Source: PFJX01 sp964466195
Lineage (GTDB): Bacteria > Pseudomonadota > Gammaproteobacteria > Burkholderiales > Thiobacillaceae
Assembly (NCBI GenBank): GCA_964466195.1
Contig: CAYXMQ010000001.1
Location: 62,001 to 126,000, forward strand
Reading direction: 5' to 3'
Length of the DNA stretch: 64,000 bases
Translations under genes and position numbers: made by a program
Shown: positions 26,322 through 35,047 of the stretch, piece by piece
Layout: every line of letters starts with the position of its first letter
Numbering within the stretch: the first letter of the stretch is position 1
Notes under the pieces: model-generated
The model's input: the letters and a program-made list of their open reading frames with translations, nothing else
What the model was told of the DNA's origin: nothing
Databases searched by the model: none

Positions 26322-29300
26322 TTACCTCGCGTTGTTGGCGTACATGAAGGTGTTCAGAACGGTGTCGGCGAACCGCCTGAGGACCGGTTCGGTGGGGTCC
26401 ACCCGCTGATCGAGCTGCATACTGGGGGCTTCCCGAACCAGAGGGGCCAGGCAGGCGAGGATCCGCTCGACTGTGCGCGAACGCCGCTGATCGCCGACGG
26501 TCCGGTCGGCGCAGAGGGCGTCCGCAAGTTCTCCAACCGTTGCGCCGCCCAGCCAATCGGCCAGCGAGCGGCCGGCCACGCCGATCAGCCGGATAACGTC
26601 GCGGTGGCCGGAACCGGCGCACACCGGGCACGGTTGGTCTCTAGCCGAATCGCGTACGGCCTTCGCCCAGTTGCCATGCCGGCTCCTCGGCGATTCGCTC
26701 CAGACGACGCGGTATAGACCGTCCCAGCGTAGCCAGGAGGCCACTTCGTCGGGATCGGCCTGCGGCTTTTTCAGGAAGGTACCAGCGCCGGGGCGCTTCC
26801 AATATCCGCCGAACAGGGTCTCCCGCAGGTCGTCCGGCGCCAGCCCTTCCTGTTCCAGGCGGCGGAAGAATGGCGCGGCATCGGTTCGCCAAAACCCCTT
26901 GAGCAGGGCTGCCGCCTCGGCGGTCAGCAGCCCTTCCGCGCTCGTGGCCGAGCGGATTTCACCCGGTTTCACGAGCAGATCCTGGGCGACAACGCGGGTT
27001 GAACCGCGTCCGTCGCAGGCGGGGCACCTGCCGGCTACGCTGAAGCGCGACAGATGTGCCGGCTCCAGCCGTAGGGGCGCGATGAGCCCGAGTTCCAGCT
27101 CTATCGGCGTGTTGTTGAGACGGGCGAGCACCTCGCCGTGCGCGGAGCGTAACTCGACGTACCCGCCGCCCGTAGCCAAGGCGAGTTCCAGCATCGTCTG
27201 CAACGGTTTACCATCGGCTTGCACGGCACCGAGTAGGGTTCCGGGAGCGAGCCGGACTCGCTCAGGGTCGTCCTGAACGCTGTCAGGCAGCGGGGCGAGC
27301 CGGAGCTTGGCGATGCGTGAGAGGGAGTGCTGGACTTGGCTTCGTGGCAGGTGCAGGCCCCATGTTCTAATTTCGTGGATAAGCGGCGCGATAACCAGTC
27401 CTGCCACGGGGTTAGCTTGCCAACATTCGATGAATTGCCTTCGTTGCTTCTTGGTTCGGTCGCGGAAATCGCCGATGGCCAGCTTGGCCAGTTCTAGGTG
27501 GAGGTCGCCGATCTCCCACACCTTCCGCTCTCGGACGAGCAGGCGCTCGACGGGGTTGGGCGCCGGGGCGGCGTGGTCCATCTCGTCGCTGCCTTGCTCG
27601 ATGCGGGTCAGTAATGTCAGTGCCGATGGAGTGGGCGAGACCAAGTCAGTAACCCCGGCGGCCTGGCCTTTGCGAAAGGCTGGGGAATGACCGTGCATCG
27701 AGTCCGCCAGTGCCCGACCGGTGGGTGTAGCGCCTGCGGCCAATTCGGCAGGCGTGCCCTGGGCAATGACCCGTCCGCCCGCGCTGCCAGCCCTCGGCCC
27801 GAGTTCGATCAACCAATCGGCTTGGGCGATGAGATGCAGGTTGTGCTCGACCAGGATCACCGTATTGCGGCCGCCGCTGGTCATGCGGCGCAACGCTGTG
27901 AGCAGGCGCTCAGTATCGTGGCGGTGCAACCCGGCTGCGGGTTCGTCGAGTACGAACAGGTGGCGCTGGGCATCGCGGCCGTCGGCGATCAGCCTTGCGA
28001 TACGTAGCCTCTGAACCTCGCCGCCGCTCAGGCTGTCGAGCTTGCGTCCGAGCGCCACATGGCCCACGCCCAGTTCGACCATGGCCTCGAACAGGGGGAG
28101 CAGTACGCGCGGGTAGAGAGGATCACCGCTGCCAAGCCAGTGCTCCTGCAGTTCTGCGACCGGCTGTTCCATGGTCGCGGCGATATCGAGGCCTGCCACG
28201 CGCGGTGTAAGCGCCTCCGGGCCATAGCGTCGGCCGCCGCAGGCGGGACAGGCGATCCCCACGTCGTCCTGTAGTACTTCTCCAGTGCCAAGACAGGTCT
28301 GGCAACGGCCGCCGCCAGAGCCCAAGCGGAAGTCTTTGGGGTCGAGTCGCAACGCGCGGGCATCCGGAGATGCCGCCCAAGCCGCTGCCAGGTGGTGGAG
28401 CGCGTCGGTCATGGTCGCCACCAGGCTAAGACGGTTTCGCGGCGGGACCCGCTGGCGCAGCACGTGCACTCGGTCGATCTGTTCCACACCGCCTATCCGC
28501 TTCCAACTCCCAATGTCACCGTCACCGGCCGTCTCGCCCTCGCAGGCGACGCCGGAATCGGCGAGGGCTGGTACTAGAACCCCGTTCACGATACTGGACT
28601 TCCCAGAGCCGGATACGCCGACGAAAGCGGTGACACCGCCGATAGGTAGGCGGAGATCTTGGCTACGCACCGTGCGTAGGGTGGCACCTTCCAGGGCCAG
28701 CCACTCCTCGAAGTGGCCGGTATCCTGGTGGGTTGCAATCCTAACGCCGTTCGTGTTCGGCGTTCTGTTCTCGATAATCTCGCCGCCGTGAGGACCCGCA
28801 CCTGGTCCAAGTTCGACGACATGCTGCGCAGCGCGGACCAGACCGGTGCGGTGCTCGTTGACGACAACGGCATGCCGACGGGCTAGCGTGTCCAGCACGC
28901 CGACCATCTCTTCGAGGTCGCTCTCGTGCAGCCCGCGGGCGGGTTCGTCCAGAAGAAGCAACAGTCGTCCCGCTGGCAGGGCTAGGACAGAGCCGATTTG
29001 GAGCCGCCGCGCCTCGCCATCGCTGATGGTCTGCATGCCCCTGTCGCTGGCGATATGGCCGAGCCCCAGTCGACGGTAGATGGATGCCTTTTCCACAAGC
29101 CGTTCGAGCGTGGTCACCGCGTCTGATGAGGCGGTGTGTGCCGCCACCGCTTCGGCGCATGCCTGCTCCAACTCCGCCATGGGTAGTGCCAGCCATTCCG
29201 CCAGCCCGTGACCCGCCGCACGCAACGCGCGTGCCTCGCGCGACCAGCGAGTGCCAGCGCAGGCGGGGCAGGATTGCTCCCTCACCAGGTGACCCAGCCG

Positions 29301-30569
29301 CTGCGCCGCAGTCGGCGACGACTCCCAGCGCCTGAGGATGGCGGCTCTGAAGCCTTCAAACCGGCGGGGAGCCCCCTGCTTGCGACCGCTTGCGGGATCG
29401 ATGCCTTGGATGAGTTCACTACCGGTCCCGTCCAGCAAAAGCCGGCGCGCTTCCGGCGGAAGCGCCGACCATGGCGTATCCGGCGAAAAGCCGTGCCGTC
29501 CGGCGAGGGCCTCGAGCGTCTCGTGGTAGATGTTAACGTGCTTGTAGGCCTTTTCCGTCCACAGGGAGAGCGCCCCGTCGCGCACGCTGCGACTCGGATC
29601 GGCGACCAATACCTCTTCGAGAATATCGACGCTGCGGCCCACGCCACGGCATTGACGGCAGGCGCCACTATCCAGGTGTTCTGGCGCGTTGAAAGAGAGC
29701 AGATGGCGGTCCGGTGCACGGAACAGTTCGGGCCGCTCGGGCTCTACCCAGTCGCGCCTTCCGTCGAGCAGATGTCCCATTGCCCCGGCGGCCAAGTCGT
29801 CTGGTGCGTCTGGCAGTTCCACAATCACGTCCGGCCCGGCGATCTGCCACGCCTTATCGAGAAGGGCTGCGAGCGATGGCTGGTAGCTTGGTGCGTCGAC
29901 CCAGACACGGCCGACCTCCGCCTCCAAGGCATGACGGACCGTGGGATTGAGCGGCTTCCAGCGTTTCAGGTTGACCGTCCGTCCCCGTTCGTGAACAGCG
30001 GCGCTGTCGGTCTCGCTGCGCAACACAGCCGTCTCGATGCCGGCTGCATGCAGGCGCGCGGCCGCAGCGGTTCCGTCCGACAACTGCCAGCGCAAGGGAA
30101 CGGCCCACACGATGGCGGTGCCGCGGTAGTGGCGGCTGAGCCAGTCGGCGTACGTCTCCGGTGACGGCGGCGACACTGGCGCTCCGTCGGGGGTGAACGG
30201 TGCCCCGTCCGCCAGAAAGAGATGGCGAAGCTCGCCAAGGATGCCGCTCGCTGTGCCGACGGTGGTGCGGGCCGAAGCCCGGAACGGACGCTGGCCCATG
30301 TGTACGGAAGGCGGTAGACGGCCGACGAAGGCGTCAACGGTCGTGGCAGTGGACACCGCGTGGTGCGTATGGCCGAGGAAGAGTGTGTTGCGCCGGCTAG
30401 CTTCGGCAGCGAGCGTCTCTTGCAGCAGTGAACTCTTGCCGGATCCGGATACGCCGATGATGGCCGACAGCCCTGGGAACGGGAATAGGCAATCGACGTT
30501 TTTGAGATTGTTTGCCGTGGCCCCGATGACCTCGATAGGGGTGACGGGTTCGGTGGTGTCGTCTGTCAT
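26322..30569 (-). CDS. UvrA-like double ABC ATPase with long C-terminal extension
   Basis: A 1415-aa UvrA-related protein. First ABC half: Walker A GVSGSGKS at 39-46, zinc-type Cys pairs, signature ISDGEARRL near 513 and LLLDEPARGL. Second half: GVSGSGKS near 650, CQTC...CPAC zinc module, LSGGEVQRL near 845 and LDEPAAGL. Residues ~960-1415 are an extra region with two more UvrA-like zinc modules (CPACDGRG near 1180, CPVCAGSG near 1312). Normal UvrA is about 940 aa. UvrA-like proteins in biosynthetic clusters (DrrC, Ecm16) give self-resistance to DNA-binding products. ATG 30569 overlaps the stop of a chimeric 41-codon frame. Confidence 0.85.
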   Translation of the reverse strand: MTDDTTEPVTPIEVIGATANNLKNVDCLFPFPGLSAIIGVSGSGKSSLLQETLAAEASRRNTLFLGHTHHAVSTATTVDAFVGRLPPSVHMGQRPFRASARTTVGTASGILGELRHLFLADGAPFTPDGAPVSPPSPETYADWLSRHYRGTAIVWAVPLRWQLSDGTAAAARLHAAGIETAVLRSETDSAAVHERGRTVNLKRWKPLNPTVRHALEAEVGRVWVDAPSYQPSLAALLDKAWQIAGPDVIVELPDAPDDLAAGAMGHLLDGRRDWVEPERPELFRAPDRHLLSFNAPEHLDSGACRQCRGVGRSVDILEEVLVADPSRSVRDGALSLWTEKAYKHVNIYHETLEALAGRHGFSPDTPWSALPPEARRLLLDGTGSELIQGIDPASGRKQGAPRRFEGFRAAILRRWESSPTAAQRLGHLVREQSCPACAGTRWSREARALRAAGHGLAEWLALPMAELEQACAEAVAAHTASSDAVTTLERLVEKASIYRRLGLGHIASDRGMQTISDGEARRLQIGSVLALPAGRLLLLLDEPARGLHESDLEEMVGVLDTLARRHAVVVNEHRTGLVRAAQHVVELGPGAGPHGGEIIENRTPNTNGVRIATHQDTGHFEEWLALEGATLRTVRSQDLRLPIGGVTAFVGVSGSGKSSIVNGVLVPALADSGVACEGETAGDGDIGSWKRIGGVEQIDRVHVLRQRVPPRNRLSLVATMTDALHHLAAAWAASPDARALRLDPKDFRLGSGGGRCQTCLGTGEVLQDDVGIACPACGGRRYGPEALTPRVAGLDIAATMEQPVAELQEHWLGSGDPLYPRVLLPLFEAMVELGVGHVALGRKLDSLSGGEVQRLRIARLIADGRDAQRHLFVLDEPAAGLHRHDTERLLTALRRMTSGGRNTVILVEHNLHLIAQADWLIELGPRAGSAGGRVIAQGTPAELAAGATPTGRALADSMHGHSPAFRKGQAAGVTDLVSPTPSALTLLTRIEQGSDEMDHAAPAPNPVERLLVRERKVWEIGDLHLELAKLAIGDFRDRTKKQRRQFIECWQANPVAGLVIAPLIHEIRTWGLHLPRSQVQHSLSRIAKLRLAPLPDSVQDDPERVRLAPGTLLGAVQADGKPLQTMLELALATGGGYVELRSAHGEVLARLNNTPIELELGLIAPLRLEPAHLSRFSVAGRCPACDGRGSTRVVAQDLLVKPGEIRSATSAEGLLTAEAAALLKGFWRTDAAPFFRRLEQEGLAPDDLRETLFGGYWKRPGAGTFLKKPQADPDEVASWLRWDGLYRVVWSESPRSRHGNWAKAVRDSARDQPCPVCAGSGHRDVIRLIGVAGRSLADWLGGATVGELADALCADRTVGDQRRSRTVERILACLAPLVREAPSMQLDQRVDPTEPVLRRFADTVLNTFMYANNAR

Positions 30570-30691
30570 CGGTCGCGTGGGTCACAAAGAGGCTCCAATA
30601 CGGCATGGAGTTCGACGCCCATTGCGATTAGTGCCGAAATCATCGACATCGGTAAGACCTGCCCGGAGATACTTGCTGTCGCCAGGTTCAT
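30566..30691 (-). pseudogene. Chimeric 41-codon frame: start of GRDP-like gene joined to end of dioxygenase gene
   Basis: The predicted peptide begins MNLATASISGQVLPMS, close to MRLATENLSGQVLPMS of the GRDP-like protein at 33113-33607, and the DNA similarity runs for ~95 bp. It then switches, at a CTCC(A) microhomology, to sequence matching the last ~25 bp of the first dioxygenase gene, read in another frame. The frame ends by overlapping the UvrA-like start (ATGA). I read it as the relic of a second copy of the operon that lost its middle. It could still be translated, and could couple translation of the UvrA-like gene. Confidence 0.7.
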
Positions 30692-30703
30692 GTTCGCATT
30701 ACT

Positions 30704-31474
30704 CTAATTTTCGCCATTCAAGAAACAAAGCTCAGATTCATGTGGTGAGGAAACAAAGCAGAGCAGGGAGCGACGCGGGGGGACTCCAAAGCTAATGCTC
30801 GACTCAAGCCGATCATGCAACGCATTCCAGTTGTCGACGACGAGCAATGCGCCAGAAGGCGCATAAAAAGTGTGGCCCACTTGGTCTGCTGCAAACTCAA
30901 TAGCCGCAATGGCTCGTTCTATGTATGGAGGCACGCTTCCATAGGCACGTTGTGCACCATTACGCAATGCACGTCCGTAGAAGCGCAGGCCTAACCGTCC
31001 AGAAGTGCGCGGCTCCAAGGGACGAAAGAAAATGGGTTCATCCTCCAAAGTGAAGCTGTAAGGAAATTCGGTCTCCGAGAGGAGCCTCACTAGGGATGCC
31101 CCATTGGGAGCCGCCTGCAAGGTCCACAGAATGTCTTCCGTTGAAGCCACCCGCCACGCGCCACCGAATGCATCCGCCTGGATCAGGTAGGCGAAGCTGA
31201 AAACAGGCCTTACTACATGTGACGAAAAATCACTGTGCCAGCCGATGGACTTGTGCTGGTTGAAGGGGGCCGAGTCCTCCGAGTCTGCAGCCACTTGGGT
31301 GGATATGAGTGGGTAAGCAGGAGAAAGGCACGGGGGGATGTAGATGTGGCCGAGGGCACGGGCCAACGCGATGATGGACTCGTCGTCCTCGCCTTGAGAG
31401 AAATCGGCGAGGTAACACCAACCGTTGCTGGCGAGGGCGGTACGGATTTGCAGGACATACGCAGAAAAGTGCAT
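30704..31474 (-). CDS. Fe(II)/2-oxoglutarate-dependent dioxygenase (TauD/clavaminate synthase-like), copy 2
   Basis: A 256-aa protein with the 2-His-1-carboxylate triad: H80 and D82 in GWHSDF, H220 in NWNALHDR, with downstream Arg residues (R222 and the later PPRR pair) in range to bind 2-oxoglutarate. Likely a hydroxylase or desaturase of a small molecule or peptide. ATG 31474 is preferred over 31549, because the extra 25 codons would cover a truncated copy of the uvrA-like start. It is not closely similar to the first dioxygenase in the operon. Confidence 0.75.
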   Translation of the reverse strand: MHFSAYVLQIRTALASNGWCYLADFSQGEDDESIIALARALGHIYIPPCLSPAYPLISTQVAADSEDSAPFNQHKSIGWHSDFSSHVVRPVFSFAYLIQADAFGGAWRVASTEDILWTLQAAPNGASLVRLLSETEFPYSFTLEDEPIFFRPLEPRTSGRLGLRFYGRALRNGAQRAYGSVPPYIERAIAAIEFAADQVGHTFYAPSGALLVVDNWNALHDRLESSISFGVPPRRSLLCFVSSPHESELCFLNGEN

Positions 31475-31487
31475 GAAGCTCGACGCT

Positions 31488-31556
31488 TTATGAAATTGCT
31501 GCTGTAGCCCAGATGATACCGATAGGGCCGACGGGTTCGGTAATGCCATCAGTCAT
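31488..31556 (-). pseudogene. Truncated duplicate of the UvrA-like gene start (22 codons)
   Basis: The frame starts MTDGITEPVGPIGIIWATA, matching MTDDTTEPVTPIEVIGATA of the UvrA-like protein, then runs into a stop after 22 codons. It directly overlaps the stop of the first dioxygenase gene, just as an intact UvrA-like gene would. It shows that an earlier operon had the dioxygenase followed immediately by the uvrA-like gene. Confidence 0.8.
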
Positions 31557-32409
31557 CGGTCGCGTGAGCCACATAGATGCTCCGAGAGATGAAATCGGTC
31601 GGAAACCGCCGGAACACGACCGAGCACTCACCGCGATAGTGCAGTGTCCGATGGTTGGACAGGAGCAGTAGGTCACCTTCGCCCAGTTGGATTGGGTTTG
31701 AAACGTTGAAGGCTGCGTCTTGCACGGCGGCAAGCATCGCCTCGGGGGCTTGCATACCATCGCGTCGTGCTGCCGCGCGGATCGTCTCGGGGTGGAAGCG
31801 AATGCAGCCGTTGTCGACGATGCGCCCGCTCCAGACTTGCGGAGAGCGATCATTGGCCATGCGCACCTCGGTTTGTGTCATCCAACGAACCACGTGGAGA
31901 GCGTCGCGGCGCTCCAGGTCCGCGAGGATGTCGCACACGCGGACGACCCGATTGACACCGTACTCCGGGGCGCCTGGATCGGGACGTATGCATTGGATCC
32001 CGGTCAGCTCCGGCGGGTTCGGCGACGCATTCATGTCTGAGTGGAAAAAACCTTCGGCGGCAGTGTGAGCAAGGTCCTTGGTCCATGGGTTCATCGCGAA
32101 CAGCCGTGCGATCCGCCGGTCCTTTCCATATGTGATGAAACCGGTGGCCATGGCACCGAGGACAGCGATCAGCATCGCCCCGTCAACGAGGGCCGGTAGC
32201 CCCCGCAGCACCACATGGTCGTGCAGCGCGTACAGACGCCTGACCTCTTCGAACAGTGCGATCCACTTGGGGTCCCGGTACACCGGCAGGTCCAATCCGT
32301 CCGGCGCCCGTGCCTCGATGCCGCCGGCATACGGGGCGAGCGCGTCGGTAAAGTGTGCGGCCGTGTGAGGGGGGACCCGAATCTCCGGTTCGGCGCTGAC
32401 CATGTTCAT
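31549..32409 (-). CDS. Fe(II)/2-oxoglutarate-dependent dioxygenase (TauD-like), copy 1
   Basis: A 286-aa TauD/TfdA-like enzyme. Metal ligands H123 and D125 are in FFHSDMN and the distal H257 in NHRTLHYRG, followed by R259 and later RR residues for the co-substrate. LPALVDGAMLIAVLGAMATGF forms the core strand/helix. It starts 1 nt after the methyltransferase stop, with GGAG inside that gene. The substrate is unknown; two dioxygenases with two methyltransferases point to tailoring of one product. A second in-frame ATG lies two codons downstream. Confidence 0.8.
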   Translation of the reverse strand: MNMVSAEPEIRVPPHTAAHFTDALAPYAGGIEARAPDGLDLPVYRDPKWIALFEEVRRLYALHDHVVLRGLPALVDGAMLIAVLGAMATGFITYGKDRRIARLFAMNPWTKDLAHTAAEGFFHSDMNASPNPPELTGIQCIRPDPGAPEYGVNRVVRVCDILADLERRDALHVVRWMTQTEVRMANDRSPQVWSGRIVDNGCIRFHPETIRAAARRDGMQAPEAMLAAVQDAAFNVSNPIQLGEGDLLLLSNHRTLHYRGECSVVFRRFPTDFISRSIYVAHATDD

Positions 32410-32410
32410 T

Positions 32411-33100
32411 CTATTTCTCCAGCCTGAACAACAGCTTGTGACGGTAATGGTGGTCCATCAAGGCAGCAACGTCCGGCACCGGAAAGCGAGCTGCGGAGGG
32501 TGCATGGATGATCCAACCGTCGCGGCGCAATGGGCGCAGGGCTGGCCACAAGCCAACAGACTCGGCATGCCGCAATATGTCCATGGGGGCATGGTCGTAA
32601 ACCGTAAAGCCCATGCCGACGAGAACCTCACGCCAGCGTGGCCAGAGCGGATTCTCGGTGTGACATCCGAGTGTCAAATAGGCTGCGCCTGTTGGCACGA
32701 GGACGCGAGCGATCTGTCGGAACAGCTCGGCGACATCTTCCACCAAGTAGAGCACCTCCTGGCTGAGGACTAGATCAATCGAGCCGTCGGCGACCTCGTT
32801 CCAGCGTTCGGGGTCAAGGATGCACAGAGCTTCCAGCGACAGCTCCGACAAACGTTCGATAGCCGTTTGGCGTAACGAGGCGACCGGTTCGATTCCGTAA
32901 AGACGGCGCAGGTTCCACCGTTTGGCTGTACGCCCCAGCAGCGCCCCGTTGTGACAGCCGATATCGAGTACGGACTCGATGGTGCGAGCGTCGCGATCCT
33001 CCTCCGCTATCGCGAGCAACGACTCCCAGAAGGTCGCGTTCGCGACCTCCAAGGCTTGGTCTTCACCATGCGTAGGAAAGAAGGTAGGGCGGTCCGTCAT
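32411..33100 (-). CDS. Class I SAM-dependent methyltransferase (cargo operon)
   Basis: A 229-aa methyltransferase with motif I VLDIGCHNGALL near residues 43-54, DLVLSQEVLYLV (motif II/III region) and a C-terminal basic helix. Sequence resembles small-molecule methyltransferases rather than DNA enzymes (no NPPY/DPPY). ATG 33100 lies 12 nt after the GRDP-like gene stop. It shares no close similarity with the methyltransferase at the other end of the operon. Confidence 0.78.
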   Translation of the reverse strand: MTDRPTFFPTHGEDQALEVANATFWESLLAIAEEDRDARTIESVLDIGCHNGALLGRTAKRWNLRRLYGIEPVASLRQTAIERLSELSLEALCILDPERWNEVADGSIDLVLSQEVLYLVEDVAELFRQIARVLVPTGAAYLTLGCHTENPLWPRWREVLVGMGFTVYDHAPMDILRHAESVGLWPALRPLRRDGWIIHAPSAARFPVPDVAALMDHHYRHKLLFRLEK

Positions 33101-33112
33101 GGACCGAACGAC

Positions 33113-33607
33113 TCAGGGGCAGTTCTGGACGCTGCAGGAACGGGCTTCGGTGTCGCCGCGGGTGGGGTCGATTCCGAAGTGGCGGATGAAGAGTTCCACA
33201 GAACGGGTGAAGGTCTCGTCGAGATCTTGCTTGTCCTGTGCACCGCGCATCCCGAAGTAGGGAAAGTGGTGGAGCATGTGGCCGAACAGTGTTTCGCAAT
33301 CCCGTGCATAGGCACGGGTATCGAGGATATGGGCATGCCAGAACATGTCGATGGGGCCGGTCGGGCAGATCTTGCGGTCAGGATAACGCATGTTCAGCGC
33401 CAGAAACTTACGATACAGGTCTTCAATTTCTTCGCACTCTTCCAAAGTCAGGTTTTCGTCACGGCATAACTTGACTTTCAGCATGTTGAAATCGATCTTG
33501 GCGACCTTCTCCAGTGCGGCATGAAGTTCGTCATCCATTGCGATAAGTTTCGCGATCGACGACATCGGCAGAACCTGCCCGGAAAGATTCTCAGTAGCTA
33601 GCCTCAT
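33113..33607 (-). CDS. Glycine-rich-domain-protein-like (GRDP-like) small protein with Cys tail
   Basis: A 164-aa protein, first gene of the cargo operon. The central region (MFWHAHILDTRAYARDCETLF, then HMLHHFPYFGM) has the H-x2-H and DCE-LFG pattern of the GRDP-like family. The last 11 residues, EARSCSVQNCP, form a separate tail with two Cys. In this position it could be a precursor peptide with a large leader, or a structural/enzyme partner; neither is shown. Its N-terminal coding sequence is duplicated next to the UvrA-like gene. ATG 33607 was chosen as the only start with the conserved N-terminus. Confidence 0.65.
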   Translation of the reverse strand: MRLATENLSGQVLPMSSIAKLIAMDDELHAALEKVAKIDFNMLKVKLCRDENLTLEECEEIEDLYRKFLALNMRYPDRKICPTGPIDMFWHAHILDTRAYARDCETLFGHMLHHFPYFGMRGAQDKQDLDETFTRSVELFIRHFGIDPTRGDTEARSCSVQNCP

Positions 33608-34001
33608 GTCCTATTCCCCTATAGTTGGCCATAGCCATAAATTGGTGGGATGTTTGCACCTACCATGTTGCTGTCAACAAATGCGTCGGCGATTATATTA
33701 GTCATATTGGGTCATCGGGGTGAAACGTTGGAGACTCGGCGGGCCTACAGTGACGCTGAGTCAGTCAGCTTGGCTTTTTGTCAATCGTTCACCAAAGCCA
33801 GGTGATTCAACCTCCATCGGCGAACTAAGTCGCTTCGGACCTGTAATGGGCGTCAGAAGCTCACCTACAACGACCATGCAGCGCGCAAAACAGCAGCCCT
33901 GCCCATTGCTGACCTAGGACTGGTGCAGACACATGGCGGTTTAGGCCATGGAGGCGTGCATCTCCCAGTTGAGTGCTTCTGCCGCAGGCAGGCTTCGCCA
34001 T
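33608..34001. other. Intergenic region upstream of the cargo operon
   Basis: 394 bp without a credible gene. On the - strand a TTGACA hexamer (33672-33677) and an AT-rich stretch (33690-33710) could belong to the promoter of the cargo operon, but no good -10 at the right spacing is visible. The remainder may hold the right edge of the cargo insertion; I saw no repeats. Confidence 0.35.
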
Positions 34002-34397
34002 TCAACCCACAGTCCGATCTTCCTCATTCCGCCTGGCCTCGAATTCCACACTCTTCACCCGGGTGAGCGATAGCAAGACGTCGTCAGCCAGCAGTCGTAT
34101 CTTCTCGCGCGGTTCACCCGTTTCCTTGTCGTTCCAGGAATCCAGTTCGATGCGTCCGATCACATGCACCCGCGCGCCCTTGCGCAGCAGCTTGGCGGCC
34201 TGTTCCGCCTTGTAGTCCCAGAGCGAGACATCCATCCAGAGGCCGCCGGACTGCTCGACGCCGCCCTGTCCGTCGGACCGGTAATTGTCGAAGAACACGC
34301 GCAGTTCCGCCACCTTGCGGTCCTCGCCGTTGACCTGGACGGTTTTGATTGCCGGGCTGTCACCCAGGTTACCTGTACCTTGATACGTGTTTGGCAT
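34002..34397 (-). CDS. ssb: Single-stranded DNA-binding protein of the element
   Basis: A 131-aa OB-fold protein: YQGTGNLGDSPAIKTV start, VAELRVFFDNY, SLWDYKAEQAAKLLRKGARVHVIGRIEL core and an acidic/basic tail without the DDDIPF tip of host SSB. It matches the element-encoded SSB of SPI-7/PFGI-1 elements. ATG 34397 with GGAGC upstream is preferred; a longer frame starts before a 19-bp palindrome. Probably protects transferred ssDNA. Confidence 0.85.
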   Translation of the reverse strand: MPNTYQGTGNLGDSPAIKTVQVNGEDRKVAELRVFFDNYRSDGQGGVEQSGGLWMDVSLWDYKAEQAAKLLRKGARVHVIGRIELDSWNDKETGEPREKIRLLADDVLLSLTRVKSVEFEARRNEEDRTVG

Positions 34398-34503
34398 AAA
34401 AGCTCCTTTCGCTTGCTGGTCGATAAATCCGGACCCGCTATTGGGGCCGGAGGTTGAATCCAATTTCCATGGCGCCTATGCACCCTGGTTTGCCGTGCTC
34501 AAG

Positions 34504-34522
34504 GTGTTCGCAGTGCGAACAC
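34504..34522. promoter_or_regulatory. 19-bp palindrome GTGTTCGCAGTGCGAACAC, site 1
   Basis: Perfect palindrome with a single central base, ~107 nt upstream of the ssb start and between it and DUF3158. The same sequence occurs twice before the PFL_4669 gene. Likely an operator or a partition (parS-like) site for an element regulator or ParB. Confidence 0.6.
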
Positions 34523-34540
34523 TCGATTGCCGCTTCGCCA

Positions 34541-35047
34541 TCAGTGCTTCCCAGACCAAGCCTGTTCATAGGACTGATCCGCCAGAGTGGTTTCGTCCTG
34601 GCACCGCTCGGCCAAGCGCAATTCATGGCGGGCGGCCATTTCTCGGTAGTTGAGGCTGAGCGCGGCCGCATGGGCCTGCCGATACCACTGCGCCATGGCA
34701 GGCGGCAGCAGCACGATCCGGGGAACGATGACTGTCCAGGTGACATGCCGAGCGGGGCGGCCGGCCAGGCGCCAGCGCAGGGAACGCTGGCCGTTCCTGC
34801 CACGGGCATGCACGGTGAGGATGTAGTCGTGGCCTCGCACCGACCGCGTTTCCCGGGATAACGCCTGCATTGCCGCATGGATCTCGGCCAGGTGGGTGCG
34901 GGTGTGATTGGCCCAGGCCGCGCCCTTACCCTTAAAGCCCTTTATGAGCACTCCCCGGTTGTTGACATCGGCCGAACTCAATTCAGTGACCTCACAACAA
35001 CGCTCCCTCGCCACCGCCTGCATCAGCACCGCCAATGAGCTCTCCAT
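34541..35047 (-). CDS. DUF3158 family conjugative element protein
   Basis: A 168-aa basic protein with RGVLIKGFKGKGAAW and a central RSLRWRLAGRPARHVTW strand pattern, placed between PFL_4669 and ssb exactly as DUF3158 is in related elements. No enzymatic motif. The start used overlaps the PFL_4669 stop by 56 nt; a downstream ATG at 35023 is also possible. Function in the element is unknown. Confidence 0.72.
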   Translation of the reverse strand: MESSLAVLMQAVARERCCEVTELSSADVNNRGVLIKGFKGKGAAWANHTRTHLAEIHAAMQALSRETRSVRGHDYILTVHARGRNGQRSLRWRLAGRPARHVTWTVIVPRIVLLPPAMAQWYRQAHAAALSLNYREMAARHELRLAERCQDETTLADQSYEQAWSGKH

